A stretch of DNA of 64,000 nucleotides from Candidatus Nitrosopumilus sp. (GTDB lineage: Archaea > Thermoproteota > Nitrososphaeria > Nitrososphaerales > Nitrosopumilaceae), in contig JAOTVS010000004.1 of the NCBI GenBank assembly GCA_029863275.1, positions 1 to 64,000 on the forward strand, given 5' to 3'. The notes under the pieces are model-generated. The model did no database searches and was not told where the DNA came from. It worked only from the letters and a program-made list of their open reading frames with translations. The position numbers were made by a program, and so were the translations under genes. Shown here one piece after another: positions 18,592 through 27,897 of this stretch (its first letter is position 1; each line of letters starts with the position of its first letter).

Positions 18592-19854
18592 ATGTTTGGA
18601 AAAATTAGTAAAAAAAACCTCGAAAAATTATCAAACATGACTAATCTTAAACCAAAAAATGATATTTCTTCTATTCTTGAAGAATCTCCTGAGAAAAACA
18701 TTACTTCGATAAAATCATCTCTGATAAATTTTTCCAAAATAAATAACTCAAAATCTAAAACCGTCTCAGAGGCAAATGCTAAATCCCCTAGTATATCAGA
18801 AAAACCTTTACAGCAACTAGAACCTGATTCTAAAACCCTTAATGTCCAGAGTCTCCAATCCAAACCCATTGTTACAGAGTCCAGCAAAATGGGAGATCTC
18901 TCTCAACGTCTTCTTTTAGAGATTGAAAAATTACCTGATAAAACCATAAAACCAATCATTGATTATAATGATAATTGTTTATTTTATCCCATTTTATCAA
19001 CAGTTGGTAAACCCACTGATGAAATTTCATATCTTGATGATCTTGTAACTGATGGAACTTTAGTAAAAGAAACTCTCGAAAAATTAATCATATGTCCTGT
19101 TCATCGTGATGCTTTTTCTTCTAGCGTAAAACTATATTGCCCAAAATGTAATTCACTAAACGTTGAAAAACTAAATCTGTTTGAGCACAAGAGATGTGGA
19201 TTTATTACAGAAAATCTTGCATATGATTTTTCAGATCCAAATAATTCTACATGCCCTTCATGTAAAAGAGCGATTAAAGATTTTAAAAAAGAAATTCGAA
19301 TTCCAGCAATGTGGCACCAATGTCTTGATTGTAAAGATAAATTTGATAACGCAATAATAAAGATGTACTGCAGACAACACGAGCATGATTTTGATATAAA
19401 CTCTGGTCAATTTGTTACTACGTATAGGTACAAAATTAAAGATTATGATGCTCCCTTAAGCGTTGAAGATACAAAAATGCGAGAAGACTTAGCTAAAATC
19501 CTAGATGGGTTTAATTTTTCATCTCAAATCAAGGCTTCAGTTAAAGGCAAAAGTGGAAACCCTCACAAAGTTCCAATATTTGCAAAAAACAACTCAAACG
19601 GGGATACGATTGCAGTTTTTATTAATAATTCTGAAATAGTATCCCAATCCGATATCAATTCAATCTTGGTTCCAATTTTAGATATTAGCCCAAAACATAC
19701 TGTACTACTCTCATTCTCTGAGGTTGACCAAGGCGTAAAACCTGTAGCAAAACAATATGGAATTCAAATTATTGCTAATCCTGATATTTCTAAAATGACT
19801 GACGCAGTTAGCGAATTTATTTCTGCAAATTACTCTATAAATGGTGAAAAATAA
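18592..19854 (+). CDS. Zinc-binding protein, TackOD1-like, of the pilus locus
   Basis: 420 residues. The N-terminal 110 are polar and probably disordered. Residues 168-263 hold a cysteine/histidine cluster: CPVH, CPKC, an HKRCG segment, CPSC, HQC-CKD and CRQHEH, consistent with several zinc sites and with the thaumarchaeal output domain TackOD1 as I remember it. The C-terminal ~110 residues look like an alpha/beta, receiver-like fold (KHTVLLSFSEVDQGVKP). TackOD1 proteins are predicted signalling outputs. The gene's stop overlaps the next pilin start (TAATG), so it is translationally tied to the pilins and may regulate or gate pilus assembly. Exact function unknown. Confidence 0.75.
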   Translation: MFGKISKKNLEKLSNMTNLKPKNDISSILEESPEKNITSIKSSLINFSKINNSKSKTVSEANAKSPSISEKPLQQLEPDSKTLNVQSLQSKPIVTESSKMGDLSQRLLLEIEKLPDKTIKPIIDYNDNCLFYPILSTVGKPTDEISYLDDLVTDGTLVKETLEKLIICPVHRDAFSSSVKLYCPKCNSLNVEKLNLFEHKRCGFITENLAYDFSDPNNSTCPSCKRAIKDFKKEIRIPAMWHQCLDCKDKFDNAIIKMYCRQHEHDFDINSGQFVTTYRYKIKDYDAPLSVEDTKMREDLAKILDGFNFSSQIKASVKGKSGNPHKVPIFAKNNSNGDTIAVFINNSEIVSQSDINSILVPILDISPKHTVLLSFSEVDQGVKPVAKQYGIQIIANPDISKMTDAVSEFISANYSINGEK

Positions 19855-20372
19855 TGCCTCCTAAATCTAAAAAATTCTCGATGAAAAATCGTCGTGGAGT
19901 TAGCAATATTATTGGAAGTCTTATAGTTCTGGCAGTAGTAGCATCTATGGGTTCTGTAATTTTATTTCAAGGATTAAATCAAATTAATGCTTTTAGTTAT
20001 GAATTGACGTATCATGACAAGGAACATGTTAATGAACTCCGAGAAGACATTATTTTTGAACATGTAAGGTTTCCACCAACTGAAAAAAATCTAGAACTTG
20101 ATCTTGCAAATGTCGGAAGTGTTGATACTACAATTTCCACAGTCACTGTTGTAAGAATTGACAATCAGGAACTTATCATAAACAAGGAGGTTAGTAATGA
20201 TACTATTCTAATTGAAGATCACAAGAAAATAATTCTAACAACCGCTACCTTACCAATCGGTCCTGATCCAATATGGAACTCTACTGAATATAAGGATAAA
20301 ATTTACAAGATATCGATTACCACATCCAAAGGAAATTTCTTTTCAACTATCGCCACTCCCTTTAACACTTGA
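19854..20372 (+). CDS. Archaeal type IV pilin-like protein (minor pilin 1)
   Basis: 172 residues with a class III signal peptide: basic KNRRG followed by VSNIIGSLIVLAVVASMG, the pattern cut by archaeal prepilin peptidase just before the hydrophobic helix (after residue G15). The rest is a beta-rich head. It overlaps the zinc-protein stop (TAATG) and precedes the next pilin by 3 bases. It probably is a minor or initiating pilin of the machine encoded on the other strand. No prepilin peptidase is in this window, so it must be encoded elsewhere. Confidence 0.85.
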   Translation: MPPKSKKFSMKNRRGVSNIIGSLIVLAVVASMGSVILFQGLNQINAFSYELTYHDKEHVNELREDIIFEHVRFPPTEKNLELDLANVGSVDTTISTVTVVRIDNQELIINKEVSNDTILIEDHKKIILTTATLPIGPDPIWNSTEYKDKIYKISITTSKGNFFSTIATPFNT

Positions 20373-20375
20373 GAT

Positions 20376-21080
20376 ATGAAACAAAATAATTTAAAATCAA
20401 ATATTCAAAGACATGTCCCTAAGAGACGAGCAGTAGCTGAGGTTATTTCTTCATTATTGTTAGTAGTAATTACAGTTGTAGGTGCAGTTTTGCTTACAGG
20501 TTTTATGGATGAGTCAATGGTTGAAGGGAGTTTAGCTGTTTCATCTAGTGCAGATTCCACAATCAAAACGATCAAGCTCAAATCATTTGACACGAGAGAC
20601 GGATTAAAGTTGATGGGTTATGATGATTTAGATAATGACACCCCGACTGATTTAAAATTATGTGGTGTTGGTTGTAATTCCACTTCAAACCAGCATCCTA
20701 GGATTGGAGGGACGGAATTTTTAGTTATTCAAATTGAAAATAGAAGTTTGAATCCAATTTACTTGGAAAGTTTGTACTTGGAAAACAATCTATATCTTTG
20801 GGATGTTAATACATCTGGAGTAGTTCTTAATGCAATTCCTGGTACCTCTGCTGGGGGTGTGTATCCAAGAGATGGAATGTTTTCAATCTTATCTGATGAT
20901 ATTTCTGATAAAACTCAAAACACCAATACCCAAATTCAAAATGGCAGGATAGTTAACATACTCATAAAACTTGCCCCAGACCATCCAGATATTGAACTAA
21001 GTAAAACCAATAGAGTTCAATTAAATATTGGTGCAAATACTTTATCCGAGTTTTTGATTGAGACTGGAGGGGCCCAATGA
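20376..21080 (+). CDS. Archaeal type IV pilin-like protein (minor pilin 2)
   Basis: 234 residues. The N-terminal KRRAVAEVISSLLLVVITVV fits the archaeal pilin (DUF1628-type) class III signal, with cleavage expected near the RRA/VAE junction. The head domain has a CGVGC pair near residue 95 that may form a disulfide. Its stop overlaps the following start as ATGA, so it is coupled to the large pilin. It is likely a minor pilin of the same fibre. Confidence 0.85.
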   Translation: MKQNNLKSNIQRHVPKRRAVAEVISSLLLVVITVVGAVLLTGFMDESMVEGSLAVSSSADSTIKTIKLKSFDTRDGLKLMGYDDLDNDTPTDLKLCGVGCNSTSNQHPRIGGTEFLVIQIENRSLNPIYLESLYLENNLYLWDVNTSGVVLNAIPGTSAGGVYPRDGMFSILSDDISDKTQNTNTQIQNGRIVNILIKLAPDHPDIELSKTNRVQLNIGANTLSEFLIETGGAQ

Positions 21081-23002
21081 ACTTTAAATCTAGTCGATTT
21101 ACGCCTAAAAAACGACGTGGACTTTCCTCTATAGTAGGTGCCTTGCTTTTTGTAGTACTTATGGTCTCTACATTCACTGTACTAGGTCAGGCCTTAGATT
21201 CTCAAACTGAAATTGTCAGTGTTAGTCGAGCAGTTGCAGATTCAGGATTGAAAAAACAACAAGAAGATTTTAGAATAAATGCCTTTACTGATAATGGCAA
21301 TCCTAATGCATTGCTTTCTGTAGATGTTGAAAATCTGGGACAAAACTCTTTGGAGATATTTAGTATGATAATTACTGAAGAGACTGATATTAATGGAATT
21401 TATCCATCAACAGTTTATGACATTCCATCAGATAAATCCTTTATTGCTCCAGGAAAAACAAACAACATTGTATCTGCACCAACGGTCATTACTTTAGCAG
21501 TTCCAACAGGATTGGAACTAACCAAAGTTTATACAATAAAGGTAATTTCCTCACTTGGAAATATTAGCACTGATAGTATTCTATGTGATCAAACTAGCTG
21601 TATGCCTGCAGTTGCAGGTCCAGGAGACGGAAGTTTAACTTCTACAGTATTTTTAGATGGTCCAAATGGAATTAACGGAAAAATATCTACCTTTGTAATG
21701 TTTGTCTCAAATACTTCTGACCTAACTATTACTGATGTACAACCTGTTTTTGGGTGGACGGCGCCAATCTGTGATGATATGTGGACCAATGATGATACAG
21801 GACAAACTGAAAATAAGGTTGATCCAGAAACAATGACACTTTGCAATGTTACTCCAGGCCCCGTCCCTCAAATAGATTTAGGTCCTTATGCTTCTGTTTT
21901 ATTCAAGTGGGATATGGTAGTTAATGGTGATATTGGATCAACTTTTACCCTATGCAACTCTGTGACTGGAGATGATGGGACTCCTCCTATCATAACTAGT
22001 GTGCAGACTTGTGATATGCTGACGATGATTGATCCTAATGATTGTGGAGGATGCGGTCCTGGTGGTACTACTATTATTTTAGTAGATGATCTTTTGATAA
22101 GACCTGAATTATTTTTGACCCTTCCAGGTCCATTTGGGGATTCCTCTTCACAAGGTATTTGGGGAGTAAATGTTGTAAACCCTACAACAAGGGATATGCA
22201 AATAACCAAATTGACTCTAGTGGCATATCCGCCAGGAGCTAACAATAATGACAAAGTTTTCATTGATGGTTGCCCATTTACTGCAATTACCCCTACTACT
22301 AATTGGTCATGTCCAAGAGAAAACACTTTGATGTGGGTAAATCCTACAGGTCCGTTAACTATTCCATCTCATTCCAGTGTTGCATTTGCAGCAAAAGTTG
22401 AGCCAGGATCTATAGCAGGAGCAGAAGATCTTGATGCAATTATTGTACAGGCAAACGCATTTACGACATCGGGTTCCTTTGGAAAAGCGGGATATCAGAG
22501 TTCCATGCTTGGCTCAACTGGAACAATTGCCAATGTCTTTCTTACAGACACGGCATTATCTCGAACGGATATTAAAACTCAAAAATTAGCAATGACTGAA
22601 TTAATTCCTCAGTCATTTAAAGTGACTTTAGCTGATATGGATGATAGTAATGCTACTTACATTAAATCCGGAGCAAGATTGGTCATCAATGTTCCAAGGG
22701 ACTGGACTGATGTTATCATAACAAGCTCAAATAATTTTGTAGCTGATGGGGATCCTGGCCCTGATGATGACAGAATTACAGCGCATGCAGATGGTTCTAC
22801 TCAAATAGTTGCAGTTACAGCCTCACATTTAGGTCAGGCAGCTGATGCATACACAATAGAATTTGATGCAACACCTCCTGCAAATGCTGATGCTGCTCCT
22901 GAAATACTGTATGTTATGTATGTTCTAGCTGATGGTTTGACTGATGATGATCTTCCAATTGGACCATTAAGTGAGGTAGTCTTGCAAGTTTTGCACCCAT
23001 AA
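21077..23002 (+). CDS. Very large pilin-like protein (641 aa), candidate tip adhesin
   Basis: 641 residues with a pilin-type class III signal, KKRRGLSSIVGALLFVVLMV, at residues 11-30. The long extracellular part is beta-rich with many Asp/Pro/Gly turns and a CGGCG motif near residue 325. Typical pilins are 100-250 residues, so this one is unusual. By analogy with bacterial minor-pilin adhesins it could sit at the fibre tip; that is inference. Translation is coupled to the previous pilin by the ATGA overlap. It is the last gene before a 440-base gap. Confidence 0.85.
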   Translation: MNFKSSRFTPKKRRGLSSIVGALLFVVLMVSTFTVLGQALDSQTEIVSVSRAVADSGLKKQQEDFRINAFTDNGNPNALLSVDVENLGQNSLEIFSMIITEETDINGIYPSTVYDIPSDKSFIAPGKTNNIVSAPTVITLAVPTGLELTKVYTIKVISSLGNISTDSILCDQTSCMPAVAGPGDGSLTSTVFLDGPNGINGKISTFVMFVSNTSDLTITDVQPVFGWTAPICDDMWTNDDTGQTENKVDPETMTLCNVTPGPVPQIDLGPYASVLFKWDMVVNGDIGSTFTLCNSVTGDDGTPPIITSVQTCDMLTMIDPNDCGGCGPGGTTIILVDDLLIRPELFLTLPGPFGDSSSQGIWGVNVVNPTTRDMQITKLTLVAYPPGANNNDKVFIDGCPFTAITPTTNWSCPRENTLMWVNPTGPLTIPSHSSVAFAAKVEPGSIAGAEDLDAIIVQANAFTTSGSFGKAGYQSSMLGSTGTIANVFLTDTALSRTDIKTQKLAMTELIPQSFKVTLADMDDSNATYIKSGARLVINVPRDWTDVIITSSNNFVADGDPGPDDDRITAHADGSTQIVAVTASHLGQAADAYTIEFDATPPANADAAPEILYVMYVLADGLTDDDLPIGPLSEVVLQVLHP

Positions 23003-23377
23003 GTTTGAAAAAATACCACAATCAAAATCTTATTGATAAAACCAATCATTATTTTTTCTTATTTGAATTTTTACATTTTAGAAAATACTTTAATTTTTAT
23101 ATTGCGACCAACTTTTTTTTCGTAAATTTATTATGGCTTTACCACTTTACAATACACAAAAAATATCTGCATAGTTTGAAAAACCTTCTATTAATCGAAA
23201 CAAAATTTTTATGAAATATAGTTTAACTTCTTTTTTAATTCATCTGTGATTTGATGTTAGAATTTTTAACACTCATGCCTAGCCCTAAAAAATTACCTTC
23301 TATTAAAACATGTGTAGAATTTTTCTCCACGCTTTTTCATTATTTTTCTAATGTCTCTACGATAACAAAATTGTGCC
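23003..23377. other. Non-coding gap before the major pilin gene
   Basis: About 375 AT-rich bases with no convincing gene on either strand. The open stretch at 23005-23214 (plus) has the composition of random AT-rich DNA and no domain. T-rich segments shortly after 23030 may end the minor-pilin transcript, and the 3' part leads into the major pilin promoter. I see no hairpin that I would defend. Confidence 0.5.
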
Positions 23378-23384
23378 TATAAAG
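23378..23384 (+). promoter_or_regulatory. TATA box of the major pilin gene
   Basis: TATAAAG, preceded by a GC-containing flank (tgtgcc) that may serve as BRE. Transcription would begin about 25 bases later near 23405, giving a leader of some 40 bases before the ATG at 23445. The in-frame ATG at 23373 lies upstream of this TATA box and is therefore unlikely to be the start. Confidence 0.55.
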
Positions 23385-23444
23385 TGTAGTTCATTATGCA
23401 CACAGACAGCTATAACTCTAAATTCATTTCATGTAATTTTAATA

Positions 23445-24092
23445 ATGACAAAGTTACACACAAAACAAAAACAAATGACCTCAAGAAGAGCAGTTGCACC
23501 AGTCATTGCAACACTCTTACTGGTAGCTATCGCTGTCGTTGGTGGAAGTATCATCTTTGTGTTCTCACAAGATTTCTTTAGTTCTGCCCAAATCAGTGGT
23601 GCTCCACAAATCGAATCAGTAGAAATTACTGGTTATGATGCATCAGATGTGTTAACGTTGAAAATCCATGATGGACTTTGTACAAACAACTGCGCATTCG
23701 CAACCGCTTGGGACGGCCTAGCAAATAACGGACTAGTCACAGGTGAAAGAGTCGCAGTATATGTCCAAAACCAAAGTGCTCAAAAAGTTGTATTAACTGA
23801 AGTAGCATTCGCAGGAACAACATACGCATATGATTCTTCTGGAACAAATGTAATCCATTCAGCAGCAGCTCCTGCACCAGGTGAATTCCAAATACTCACC
23901 AGCGGTGTAAGTGGTGCAGTTGCACTGGTAAAAAGTGATCCAGTAGCTGCCTTGGAAGCCGGTGAAGAAGCAACTATCTTATTTGAATTAGATAGTGGTT
24001 TATCTAACGGCAGAGATGCACAGTTTAAGATAAAGACTGCCACAGGCGCAATATTTGTCGGAACTGTACTAGCAGGTCAGCAAAGTGGTTAA
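23445..24092 (+). CDS. Probable major type IV pilin
   Basis: 215 residues from the preferred ATG at 23445; an alternative ATG at 23475 leaves only four residues before the cleavage site. The signal is SRRAVAPVIATLLLVAIAVV, the classic archaeal pilin N-terminus (xxPVIxxLLLVAI), followed by a compact beta-rich head with a CTNNC pair near mature residue 45. The gene has visibly richer GC and more C-ending codons than its neighbours, a usual mark of high expression, and its own TATA box. Together these suggest it is the main fibre subunit. It is followed by a T8 tract that may end most transcripts. Confidence 0.87.
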   Translation: MTKLHTKQKQMTSRRAVAPVIATLLLVAIAVVGGSIIFVFSQDFFSSAQISGAPQIESVEITGYDASDVLTLKIHDGLCTNNCAFATAWDGLANNGLVTGERVAVYVQNQSAQKVVLTEVAFAGTTYAYDSSGTNVIHSAAAPAPGEFQILTSGVSGAVALVKSDPVAALEAGEEATILFELDSGLSNGRDAQFKIKTATGAIFVGTVLAGQQSG

Positions 24093-24101
24093 CCCCACCC
24101 C

Positions 24102-24109
24102 TTTTTTTT
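24102..24109 (+). terminator. T8 tract between major pilin and surface-protein gene
   Basis: The sequence CCCCACCCC followed by eight T residues lies 10 bases after the pilin stop and directly abuts the ATG of the next gene. T-runs terminate archaeal transcription, so most transcripts should end here and a minority read through into the 942-residue protein. This would set a high pilin to low surface-protein ratio. No stable hairpin is needed or seen. Confidence 0.5.
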
Positions 24110-26938
24110 ATGGAGAAAAAAATGAAAAATAAAATTAAAACAAAAAACATAACACTAGTACTCATATTATCATTGTCCTTACTTTTGAGTGGAAATCTTC
24201 AAGCAGTTTCTGCTCAAAACTTGGATCAATATTCTAATTACAAAGTCCACATTTCAATTAATCCTTCTCATATAGAAGAAGGCTCAAAATCTCATCCAAT
24301 AGGATATGTGTATCTATTAAATCGATCAAATATTCCAGTTACCAATCCTATGACTGTAGATGTAATGTTGACCTCAGATAATCCTTCAATTGCTTCAGTT
24401 CCAGAAAAAATTACCTTTCCTGCAAATGCCGAATATGTACAATTTGATATAACTACTGGCAAAAAGGGAAAAACCACAATCACCGGTTCAATTAATAACA
24501 ATTTAGGATTTGCTGATATCAACGTCGGAGTAAATGCAGAACATCTTCCAGATAATTTGATTTTAGAATTAAATCTTCCAACAGACAAAATGCATGTTAA
24601 TTCTGAAATGCCATTTTCAGTTTTTTTAAGAACGATTGATGAAACTGATGATGACATTGATGACTCTACAATTGTTAGAGTACCATATGATATAGATGTG
24701 ATTTTAGATTATGAGAAATCCCTTGCAATCCCAAGTAATGATACAATCACAATTAAAGCAGGAGAGTTTTATGCTTGGGGAACTATAAGCTCTGGCCAAA
24801 AAGTGGGCAATACGTTTATTCGTGCAATCCAACCTGATACTCAACTTGATACTGCAAAGAGCATAACTATAACATCTACTCTTCCTGCATCTTTGAATAT
24901 CAATATCTATCCATACTTGATACCCGCCGATATTGATAGAACTCTGGATATTTTTGTAAGTGTTGTTGATTCAAATGGAGATCCTACTGTTGCGTCAAAA
25001 GATATTCCCTTGAAATTTTTCTCAAACAATCAAGATTACATTGGTGATGAATTAGATGATGCAATGAAAGAACTAGATATGGTAATAAAGAAAGGCGAAT
25101 TTGGATATCACTTTAGGTTAGGTTTGGATTTAATTGGTTTGGTTAGCAACGATCTTTTTATTGGTGTTAGCTCTACTGGACTAGGAACTGCTATTGATAA
25201 GTTTCAAACCGTTGGAGAATCAATAAGTGTTGAAGATCAGCGAATAAATACCCAAGGGGGATTGTTAAAATCAGATAGGATTGTTAATATTAATGATAAA
25301 AAGGCAGTGCAACTTTTTGGTCCACTAAAAGTACCTAGTAACTCTACAGTTTTGTTTGGATATCAACTTACCATTGAAGAAAACGATGATAATGATAATC
25401 CAGATGATGATCCAAATTTCAAAGAAGTAAATTTGGATGATATCATAGAAAAAGATCAAAGCGCCGAGGAAAAAAGACGAGGAGGAATGAATGCTCAAGA
25501 TAGGGCAGGAAGCGGTGATGTTGAGCCAGAAAATACTGGTACTGCAACTGGTAATACTGAATCTAGTTCTGATGATGATAGTGATGTACTAATTTACACT
25601 ATAGATAATATTGAAGATGGCAACTTGTATCCAATTCAAGCAAATGAAAATTACCGTTCAACAGGATTAATTCAGTATTTAGATGTAATTTCTGAGGATG
25701 ATTCATTAGCAACTGTTACAGATGTTGGAATGATTCGCCCATCGTATTCTTATGGGGTAGCTGAAGTTGTTACCACTCAAAAAAGTGGGACGGTATTGCT
25801 TTCTGCTAACGTGAAGGGTATTGGTTCGGGGTCTTTTCTAACCGAAGTTGTAAACTCTCTTGAGCAAAAAAAGATAAAAATATTTTCTCCTACAGGAGAG
25901 AACTCTCTTTTAATTAATCGGGATGGTTCCTTTGATGTATTCCTAGTTGCACTTGATGCAAGTGATAGGCCAAAAATACTTGAAGATGATAAAAAATACT
26001 TGGTTACCCCTTCTAACGGAATTGTTGACCTTGAAAGAAAATCAACATTTTCAACTACAACATTACAAAGTGAATCATTTACACTAGAAGATGGCGGAGC
26101 TGTGGTCCTCAAAGTCACACCAATTGGAGAAGATGCCGATTTGGATTTAGAATCAACTAGTATTTTTCAGACACAATTGTCATCCGAAGTCCAAATATTA
26201 CTCCCAGTAGAAAACCTTGATATCAATACGAAAGAAAAATTTGGTATTGTTCAATTAGTTGATCTTCAAGGAAATCCTATTGAAGCATTCAAAGACATGC
26301 GAGTAAAAATCAGTTCAGATAATGAATTTGTAGCTCAAACAAATCAAGATGCAATAATAAAAAAAGGTTCATCTTATGCTGAATTTCCAATAGAAACACC
26401 GGGAACTCTTGGATCCTCAATCCTCTCTGCCAGTGCAAGGGGAGTTGTAGGATCCGATGTTGAAGTAAAAACAGTTACCTCCTCATCGGCTTTAACTATC
26501 TATACTAGTGGATTAGTTGAGCCAATGCCTGTAAATGAAGAAGTTCTAGTTAAGATAATTGTAGATGATGTAAATGGTATTTCAATTCCAGGTGCAACCG
26601 TACAAATAACTCCAAATGTAAATGCAACTGCAAATACTGAATCCATTAGAACTGGAACCGATGGAAGTGCTACATTTGGTCTTACTGCAGTAAACGGGCC
26701 AGAAATATTCGTTGACTTTAAGGCATCTGCTCCAGGATTCCAAGATAGCAAGGAAACAATAGGAATTGTAGTTGATACACCTCCAGGAGGATTAACTGAG
26801 CTTAAGCTTCCTACAGAATTAATTTATGTGATAGTTGGTGGAATGGGGGTAGTCGCAATAGCAGTGGTATTTTTCGTGAAAAAATCCAAAGAGCCTATAG
26901 ATGACGAAGAAGAACCATGGGAAGATGACGACATTTAA
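24110..26938 (+). CDS. Large membrane-anchored surface protein of the pilus locus
   Basis: 942 residues. Signal peptide with core LVLILSLSLLLSG ending near AVSAQ (residue ~35). It is followed by several Ig-like/invasin-like beta domains (repeated patterns such as SSDNEFVAQTNQDAIIKKGS and VDDVNGISIPGATVQITP), an acidic linker near residues 420-500, and a C-terminal transmembrane helix (LIYVIVGGMGVVAIAVVFF) with a short acidic cytoplasmic tail. It is probably anchored in the membrane with a long extracellular stalk. It follows the major pilin by 17 bases and may be an adhesin or a pilus docking protein; that is inference from position. Confidence 0.85.
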   Translation: MEKKMKNKIKTKNITLVLILSLSLLLSGNLQAVSAQNLDQYSNYKVHISINPSHIEEGSKSHPIGYVYLLNRSNIPVTNPMTVDVMLTSDNPSIASVPEKITFPANAEYVQFDITTGKKGKTTITGSINNNLGFADINVGVNAEHLPDNLILELNLPTDKMHVNSEMPFSVFLRTIDETDDDIDDSTIVRVPYDIDVILDYEKSLAIPSNDTITIKAGEFYAWGTISSGQKVGNTFIRAIQPDTQLDTAKSITITSTLPASLNINIYPYLIPADIDRTLDIFVSVVDSNGDPTVASKDIPLKFFSNNQDYIGDELDDAMKELDMVIKKGEFGYHFRLGLDLIGLVSNDLFIGVSSTGLGTAIDKFQTVGESISVEDQRINTQGGLLKSDRIVNINDKKAVQLFGPLKVPSNSTVLFGYQLTIEENDDNDNPDDDPNFKEVNLDDIIEKDQSAEEKRRGGMNAQDRAGSGDVEPENTGTATGNTESSSDDDSDVLIYTIDNIEDGNLYPIQANENYRSTGLIQYLDVISEDDSLATVTDVGMIRPSYSYGVAEVVTTQKSGTVLLSANVKGIGSGSFLTEVVNSLEQKKIKIFSPTGENSLLINRDGSFDVFLVALDASDRPKILEDDKKYLVTPSNGIVDLERKSTFSTTTLQSESFTLEDGGAVVLKVTPIGEDADLDLESTSIFQTQLSSEVQILLPVENLDINTKEKFGIVQLVDLQGNPIEAFKDMRVKISSDNEFVAQTNQDAIIKKGSSYAEFPIETPGTLGSSILSASARGVVGSDVEVKTVTSSSALTIYTSGLVEPMPVNEEVLVKIIVDDVNGISIPGATVQITPNVNATANTESIRTGTDGSATFGLTAVNGPEIFVDFKASAPGFQDSKETIGIVVDTPPGGLTELKLPTELIYVIVGGMGVVAIAVVFFVKKSKEPIDDEEEPWEDDDI

Positions 26939-26965
26939 TTAAATTCGATTCTTTTCAAATATTAA

Positions 26966-27850
26966 ATGATTAGAGTTTGGTTACGGGTAATCCGAATAAG
27001 ATTCCTTCTAGCCTCAGTTATTGCAGTATCTGTTGGCCTTGCAATTAATTGGAACCAAAACAATTTCATTGATCCGCTAACAGCATTTTTGACTTTTGTA
27101 GGCGTAATTGCTTTGCATGCTAGTGTTGATTTACTAAACGACTTTTGGGATTATAAACGAGGTATTGATACCATTACAAAAAGAACTAAGATGAGTGGTG
27201 GAACTGGCGTTTTGCCAGAAGGGTTGCTAAAACCATCATCTGTTTATAGAGCTGGAATTATTTTTTTGATTATAGGTGGTGCCATTGGGTCATACTTTGT
27301 ATTTACTAATGGGTTGATAATTGCAGTTATTCTTGCATTTGCCATCATATCAATCTATTTTTACTCTACAAAAATTGTCGATTCTGGTCTTGCAGAATTT
27401 TTTGTTGCAGTAAAGGGAACAATGATTGTACTTGGAACATTTTTCATACAATCAAACCAAATATCTGTCGAATCTATCACTGGGGGAATAATAATTGGGG
27501 TGCTTTCCTCGATGGTCCTCTTTATTGCATCCTTTCCTGATTATGATGCAGACAAGTCAAAGGGTAGAAAAACATTAGTAATAGCACTTGGAAAAAAAAA
27601 ATCTAGTCAGATTTTTTGGATATTTCCAATTATTTCACTTGGTTCTATTATTTTGGGAGTAGGTCTTGGATTTTTCCCCATTTCATCTCTAATCGCACTT
27701 TTTCCAATACCTCTTGTTATTATGTCTGGAGTAGGTTTGAGGAAAAATTTCCAAAACCAAGATCTTCTACTTCCATCAATGTCCAAAACGTTGATGTTTA
27801 GCAGACTGACTGGTATTTTATTTGTAATTGGTATTTTGATTGGGTTGTGA
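26966..27850 (+). CDS. UbiA-family prenyltransferase (MenA-like)
   Basis: 294-residue integral membrane protein with about eight or nine helices. It has the two Asp-rich prenyl-diphosphate/Mg2+ motifs of the UbiA superfamily: NDFWDYKRGID near residues 59-69 and DYDADKSKGRKT in the second half. The enzyme would attach a polyprenyl chain to an aromatic ring or similar acceptor, as in menaquinone synthesis (MenA) or archaeal lipid synthesis. The NDxWDxxxGxD form favours MenA. No other quinone genes are adjacent, so the substrate stays open. Confidence 0.88.
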   Translation: MIRVWLRVIRIRFLLASVIAVSVGLAINWNQNNFIDPLTAFLTFVGVIALHASVDLLNDFWDYKRGIDTITKRTKMSGGTGVLPEGLLKPSSVYRAGIIFLIIGGAIGSYFVFTNGLIIAVILAFAIISIYFYSTKIVDSGLAEFFVAVKGTMIVLGTFFIQSNQISVESITGGIIIGVLSSMVLFIASFPDYDADKSKGRKTLVIALGKKKSSQIFWIFPIISLGSIILGVGLGFFPISSLIALFPIPLVIMSGVGLRKNFQNQDLLLPSMSKTLMFSRLTGILFVIGILIGL

Positions 27851-27897
27851 CTGTTTTGTTATTGTACAATTAAATTCAAGATTAAATAAAATAATTC

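Noticed and set aside
23005-23214. 69-residue frame after the large pilin
   Set aside because: Composition is Phe/Asn/Lys-rich as in random AT-rich sequence; no domain, no start signal.
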